A stretch of DNA of 9,365 nucleotides from Legionellales bacterium (GTDB taxonomy: Bacteria; Pseudomonadota; Gammaproteobacteria; WLWR01). Position 1 is the stretch's first letter. Each line of letters starts with the position of its first letter. Position numbers and translations under genes: made by a program. The notes under the pieces are model-generated. The model was not told where the DNA came from, ran no database searches, and saw only the letters and a list, made by a program, of their open reading frames with translations. Below are positions 7,591 through 9,365 of the stretch, one piece after another. The stretch is from contig WLWR01000048.1 of assembly GCA_012103495.1 (NCBI GenBank), positions 1 to 9,365 of the forward strand, written 5' to 3'.

Positions 7591-7596
7591 TATAAT
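7591..7596 (+). promoter_or_regulatory. Possible -10 element for the uracil-DNA glycosylase gene
   Basis: A perfect TATAAT lies seven bases before the preferred ATG at 7603. No good -35 box is found 15-18 bp upstream (best is TATTCA at 7568). If used, transcription would begin at or very near the start codon and give a leaderless or nearly leaderless message. Chance occurrence is quite possible. Confidence 0.25.
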
Positions 7597-7602
7597 GTCG
7601 GC

Positions 7603-8352
7603 ATGGAACAGAAGCAACATCATTATTACTTAGCGCAATTAGGCGTGTCGGTTTGGCAGCCGCGAGAAACGGATACGGCACTCGAAGGAGAGTCTACCGT
7701 AGCGGTGATGGAGCAGACTCCAGAGCTTGCTCCATCACCGACCTCTTGCGCCGATCAACTGCCTCCCAATCAAGCATCCGCTGATTTGGACTCAAGCATG
7801 CCTGATTGGGAGGCGTTGAGCCAGCAAGTGGCTAATTGTCAACGATGTCCACTGAGTCAATCAAGAACTCGCCCGGTGTTTGGTGTGGGGCATCGGCATG
7901 CTGATTTAATGATCGTGGGGGAGGCGCCAGGTTACCATGAAGATCAACAAGGGGAACCGTTTGTCGGTCGTGCCGGTCAATTGCTCAATGCCATGTTGGC
8001 TAGTATTGGTTTGCAGCGAGAACAAATTTATATTGCCAATATTTTAAAATGTCGACCACCTAATAATCGTGATCCACAATCGATGGAAGTGGCGCAATGC
8101 ACCCCGTATTTGAATCGGCAAATTCAATTATTGCAACCGAAATTATTATTGACGGTGGGGCGATTTGCCGCACATTTTTTACTGGATACCAAACAATCGC
8201 TTAGTCGATTACGCAATCAAATCCACCGTTATGGTGATCAACAAACACCGTTGATTGTCAGTTATCACCCAGCGTATCTATTGCGCAATCCCAAGGACAA
8301 AGGCAAGTCGTATCAAGATTTGTTACAAGTGATGAAATTGTTAAAACAATAA
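7603..8352 (+). CDS. Family-4 uracil-DNA glycosylase with a 4Fe-4S cluster
   Basis: This enzyme removes uracil from DNA, the first step of base excision repair after cytosine deamination or dUTP incorporation. Counting from the ATG at 7603 (249 residues), cluster ligands C79 and C82 (CQRCPL), C150 (ILKCRPP) and C166 (AQCTPYL) fit the family. GEAPG at 106-110 is the uracil-pocket/catalytic motif and HPAYLLR at 222-228 is the DNA-side motif. Residues 25-70 form a variable, probably disordered linker after a short N-terminal segment (YYLAQLGVSVWQ) that is typical of gammaproteobacterial members. The frame is open upstream to a GTG at 7534, giving 272 residues, but the extra 23 residues do not resemble the family, so 7603 is preferred although its ribosome site is weak. 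The gene stands alone, with only repeats upstream. Confidence 0.93.
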   Translation: MEQKQHHYYLAQLGVSVWQPRETDTALEGESTVAVMEQTPELAPSPTSCADQLPPNQASADLDSSMPDWEALSQQVANCQRCPLSQSRTRPVFGVGHRHADLMIVGEAPGYHEDQQGEPFVGRAGQLLNAMLASIGLQREQIYIANILKCRPPNNRDPQSMEVAQCTPYLNRQIQLLQPKLLLTVGRFAAHFLLDTKQSLSRLRNQIHRYGDQQTPLIVSYHPAYLLRNPKDKGKSYQDLLQVMKLLKQ

Positions 8353-8373
8353 ACTTTCCGTAAATAACCTTCA

Positions 8374-8401
8374 TTGTGTCGCATAAAGCTCGGCTTATAA
8401 T
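8374..8401 (+). promoter_or_regulatory. Candidate sigma-70 promoter for the fimT-like gene
   Basis: TTGTGT (8374-8379) and a perfect TATAAT (8396-8401) are separated by 16 bp. Predicted transcription would start near 8408, about 30 bases before the ATG at 8438, leaving a normal-length leader. It lies in the 85-bp gap after the glycosylase gene, so the pseudopilin is probably expressed independently. Confidence 0.55.
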
Positions 8402-8437
8402 AATCCTTCATTAGAATATGAGTCTTGCAGAAAAGTG

Positions 8438-8974
8438 ATGTTAAACCATTGGAAAATTAACTGGCAAAAGGGTATTTGCCATGGCTTTGGTATATTGGAA
8501 TTATTTATTGGATTGATGATGCTAAGTTTGGCAGTGATTGCTGTTACTCCAGGGATGCATTCTTATTGGCAACGTCAACAATTAAATCGTGTGGCTTGGG
8601 ATATTGTTTCATTATTGCAATGGGCCCAAACGTTGGCGCAGACGCAACAACGGTCGGTGGTGATTTGCGCCAGTCAAGATGGCAAGCAATGCGGTGGCCA
8701 ATGGTCTCAAGGGATGTTGGTCTTTTATGGTCATGATCAACAGATAACTGAGCCGGCGATGATTCTTCGATTTCATGCCTATGCCAACATACCTGTAAAC
8801 ATTGACTGGCGTGGTTTTTGGTCGCACGAGTATATACGATTTGATGGTTATGGCTTGGGGCAGACATTGAGTGGTCGGTTTCGCCTCACGCAAGCTGCCG
8901 GTTCGCTAAGCCGGTGCTTGGTGATGAATCGGATTGGGAGAATCCGGGTGGAGGCGGAGTGTTCGAATCTATAA
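8438..8974 (+). CDS. fimT: FimT/GspH-family minor pseudopilin, probably for type IV pilus DNA uptake
   Basis: The protein has 178 residues from the ATG at 8438; a GTG one codon earlier (8435) is also in frame. It has a type III prepilin leader: after KGICHG the peptidase would cut between G16 and F17, with the required Glu at +5 (E21), followed by a hydrophobic helix at about 17-39. QWAQTLAQTQ at 61-70 and ICASQDGKQC at 77-85 match the FimT/GspH pattern, with a probable C78-C85 disulfide and a second pair, C160 and C175. The tail reads RCLVMNRIGRIRVE. Its GRIR (167-170) fits the GRxR motif reported for DNA-binding FimT proteins of naturally competent bacteria such as Legionella. Other pilus genes are absent from the window. 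General type II secretion GspH is the main alternative, made less likely by the GRxR tail. Confidence 0.85.
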   Translation: MLNHWKINWQKGICHGFGILELFIGLMMLSLAVIAVTPGMHSYWQRQQLNRVAWDIVSLLQWAQTLAQTQQRSVVICASQDGKQCGGQWSQGMLVFYGHDQQITEPAMILRFHAYANIPVNIDWRGFWSHEYIRFDGYGLGQTLSGRFRLTQAAGSLSRCLVMNRIGRIRVEAECSNL

Positions 8975-9129
8975 AATAACACAGGGTGATGACAAGGAGA
9001 CATCATCGGGGGGGGACTCAGGAGAAGAAGAGGATGGTAATAATGATCTGTCTGCTGATGAGTAACGATGTCCTGAGTTTCTTCTAAAACAACACCAGAT
9101 GGTGGCAGTGCGTTGTGGAAGTTCTTCAT
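8969..9129 (-). pseudogene. Second copy of a duplicated small open frame, possibly frameshifted at a C8 tract
   Basis: From the ATG at 9129 the frame reads MKNFHNALPPSGVVLEETQ, closely matching the 9142-9282 frame. After HYYH it meets a run of eight C on the minus strand (9015-9008) and then continues open into the antisense of fimT, to 8848. Adding one C would give a 53-residue product ending at the TAG at 8971-8969, six bases inside the fimT 3' end. Three codons upstream, another ATG pair (9138, 9135) is in frame. No ribosome site is clear. This could be a decayed copy, a slippage-switched gene or chance. Confidence 0.25.
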
Positions 9130-9158
9130 GCACATCATTGCTCATGTCACTACGGTTT
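9036..9158. repeat. Tandem duplication, copy A
   Basis: This copy matches 9189-9308 over about 123 bp with scattered substitutions and one 3-bp difference; the two copies start 153 bp apart. The best conserved block is 9068-9132, from GTCCTGAGTTTCTT to GTTCTTCATGCA. The indel is a multiple of three and substitutions avoid codon position 2 in one minus-strand frame, hinting at coding origin. Confidence 0.8.
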
Positions 9159-9282
9159 GATAAATAGGTATCGTTGGGGCTGTCGGTTGGTAATAATGGT
9201 GTGTTTGTTGATGAGTGATGATGTCCTGAGTTTCTTGCAAAACAACACCAGGTGGTGGCGTTGCGTTGTGGAAGTTCTTCAT
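9142..9282 (-). CDS. Small hypothetical protein, 46 residues, tandemly duplicated
   Basis: The frame runs from ATG at 9282 to TGA at 9144-9142. It begins MKNFHNATPPPGVVLQETQ, continues with DIITHQQTHHYYQ and ends IYQTVVT. No known family is recognised; it has no membrane helix and only the initiator Met, and is rich in Thr, Gln, Pro and His. Compared with the neighbouring copy starting at 9129, the first 31 codons differ at about 11 bases: five at position 1, one at position 2 and five at position 3. Three codon changes are silent, including two CAA/CAG. That pattern fits a formerly or presently translated frame better than the overlapping frame with HEELPQR. A Shine-Dalgarno site is not evident. 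It could be a small peptide, a precursor peptide, or a fragment of a longer broken gene. Confidence 0.3.
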   Translation of the reverse strand: MKNFHNATPPPGVVLQETQDIITHQQTHHYYQPTAPTIPIYQTVVT

Positions 9283-9308
9283 GCATATCGCTTATGTCAC
9301 GATGGTTT
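9189..9308. repeat. Tandem duplication, copy B
   Basis: This is the partner of 9036-9158. Similarity continues weakly past 9308 on the minus-strand 5' side, since the short motif AAACC..CGTGACATAAGC before copy B resembles that before copy A. An older third unit may therefore begin beyond the window edge. Confidence 0.8.
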
Positions 9309-9365
9309 CTTCTATTCGGTTTGCGTGACTTGCAACACCATTGCCGCCAGCTTGTAGTGGTTTTT
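9292..9365 (-). CDS. Possible 3' end of another minus-strand frame (cut by window edge)
   Basis: In the same frame as the 46-codon gene, codons from the window edge read GGNGVASHANRIEETIVT before a TAA at 9294-9292. The ETIVT stop end resembles the QTVVT stop end of the 9142-9282 frame, so this may be a preceding repeat unit. Only 24 codons are visible, too few for a firm call; two other minus-strand frames stay open over part of this stretch. Confidence 0.2.
   Translation of the reverse strand, partial: KPLQAGGNGVASHANRIEETIVT

Noticed and set aside
8544..8893. Minus-strand open frames of 93-107 codons antisense to the fimT-like gene
   Set aside because: They lie opposite a gene with a clear prepilin leader and family motifs, and show no recognisable domain.
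8969..9286. 105-codon minus-strand frame (HEELPQR...WCCF) as the real product of the duplicated region
   Set aside because: It is the longest frame there, but between the two copies nearly all its base differences change the amino acid and fall on positions 1 and 2, unlike the MKNFHNA frame.

Overview
The window looks like a piece of a moderately AT-rich gammaproteobacterial chromosome. This rests on a family-4 uracil-DNA glycosylase with a gammaproteobacterial-style N-terminus, a FimT/GspH-type minor pseudopilin carrying a GRxR tail motif like that described for Legionella FimT, and a glutamine-dependent NAD+ synthetase. A Legionellales-like host is possible, but the sequence alone does not settle it.

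Layout. (1) Bases 1-4407, plus strand: the 3' part of a giant secreted or surface protein, cut by the window edge. It has at least four cadherin-like/He_PIG (CADG) domains, two complete seven-bladed FG-GAP beta-propellers with calcium-loop motifs, and a C-terminus that looks like a type I secretion target domain. (2) Bases 4408-4779: a gap between convergent genes, holding one copy of a dispersed non-coding repeat and an exact 50-bp tandem repeat that runs into the 3' end of nadE. (3) Bases 4780-7075, minus strand: a two-gene overlapping operon of a membrane/coiled-coil protein of unknown function and nadE, with a candidate promoter upstream. (4) Bases 7076-7602: a gap between divergent genes, containing a MITE-like element with perfect 32-bp inverted ends, nested inner repeats and a degraded further copy. 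(5) Bases 7603-8352, plus strand: family-4 uracil-DNA glycosylase. (6) Bases 8438-8974, plus strand: FimT-like minor pseudopilin with a good candidate promoter. (7) Bases 8975-9365: a two-copy tandem duplication with a 153-bp period. It reads best on the minus strand as a small open frame of 46 codons, duplicated once.

Functional themes. The giant protein is probably an exported calcium-dependent adhesin-like protein. NadE makes NAD+, the glycosylase removes uracil from DNA, and FimT probably acts in type IV pilus DNA uptake. These genes do not form one pathway. The more unusual material is in the gaps: a repeat family flanking the nadE operon on both sides, a repeat that supplies the last residues and stop codon of NadE, and the duplicated small open frame at the right edge. 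No defence system, phage or complete transposase gene is visible.
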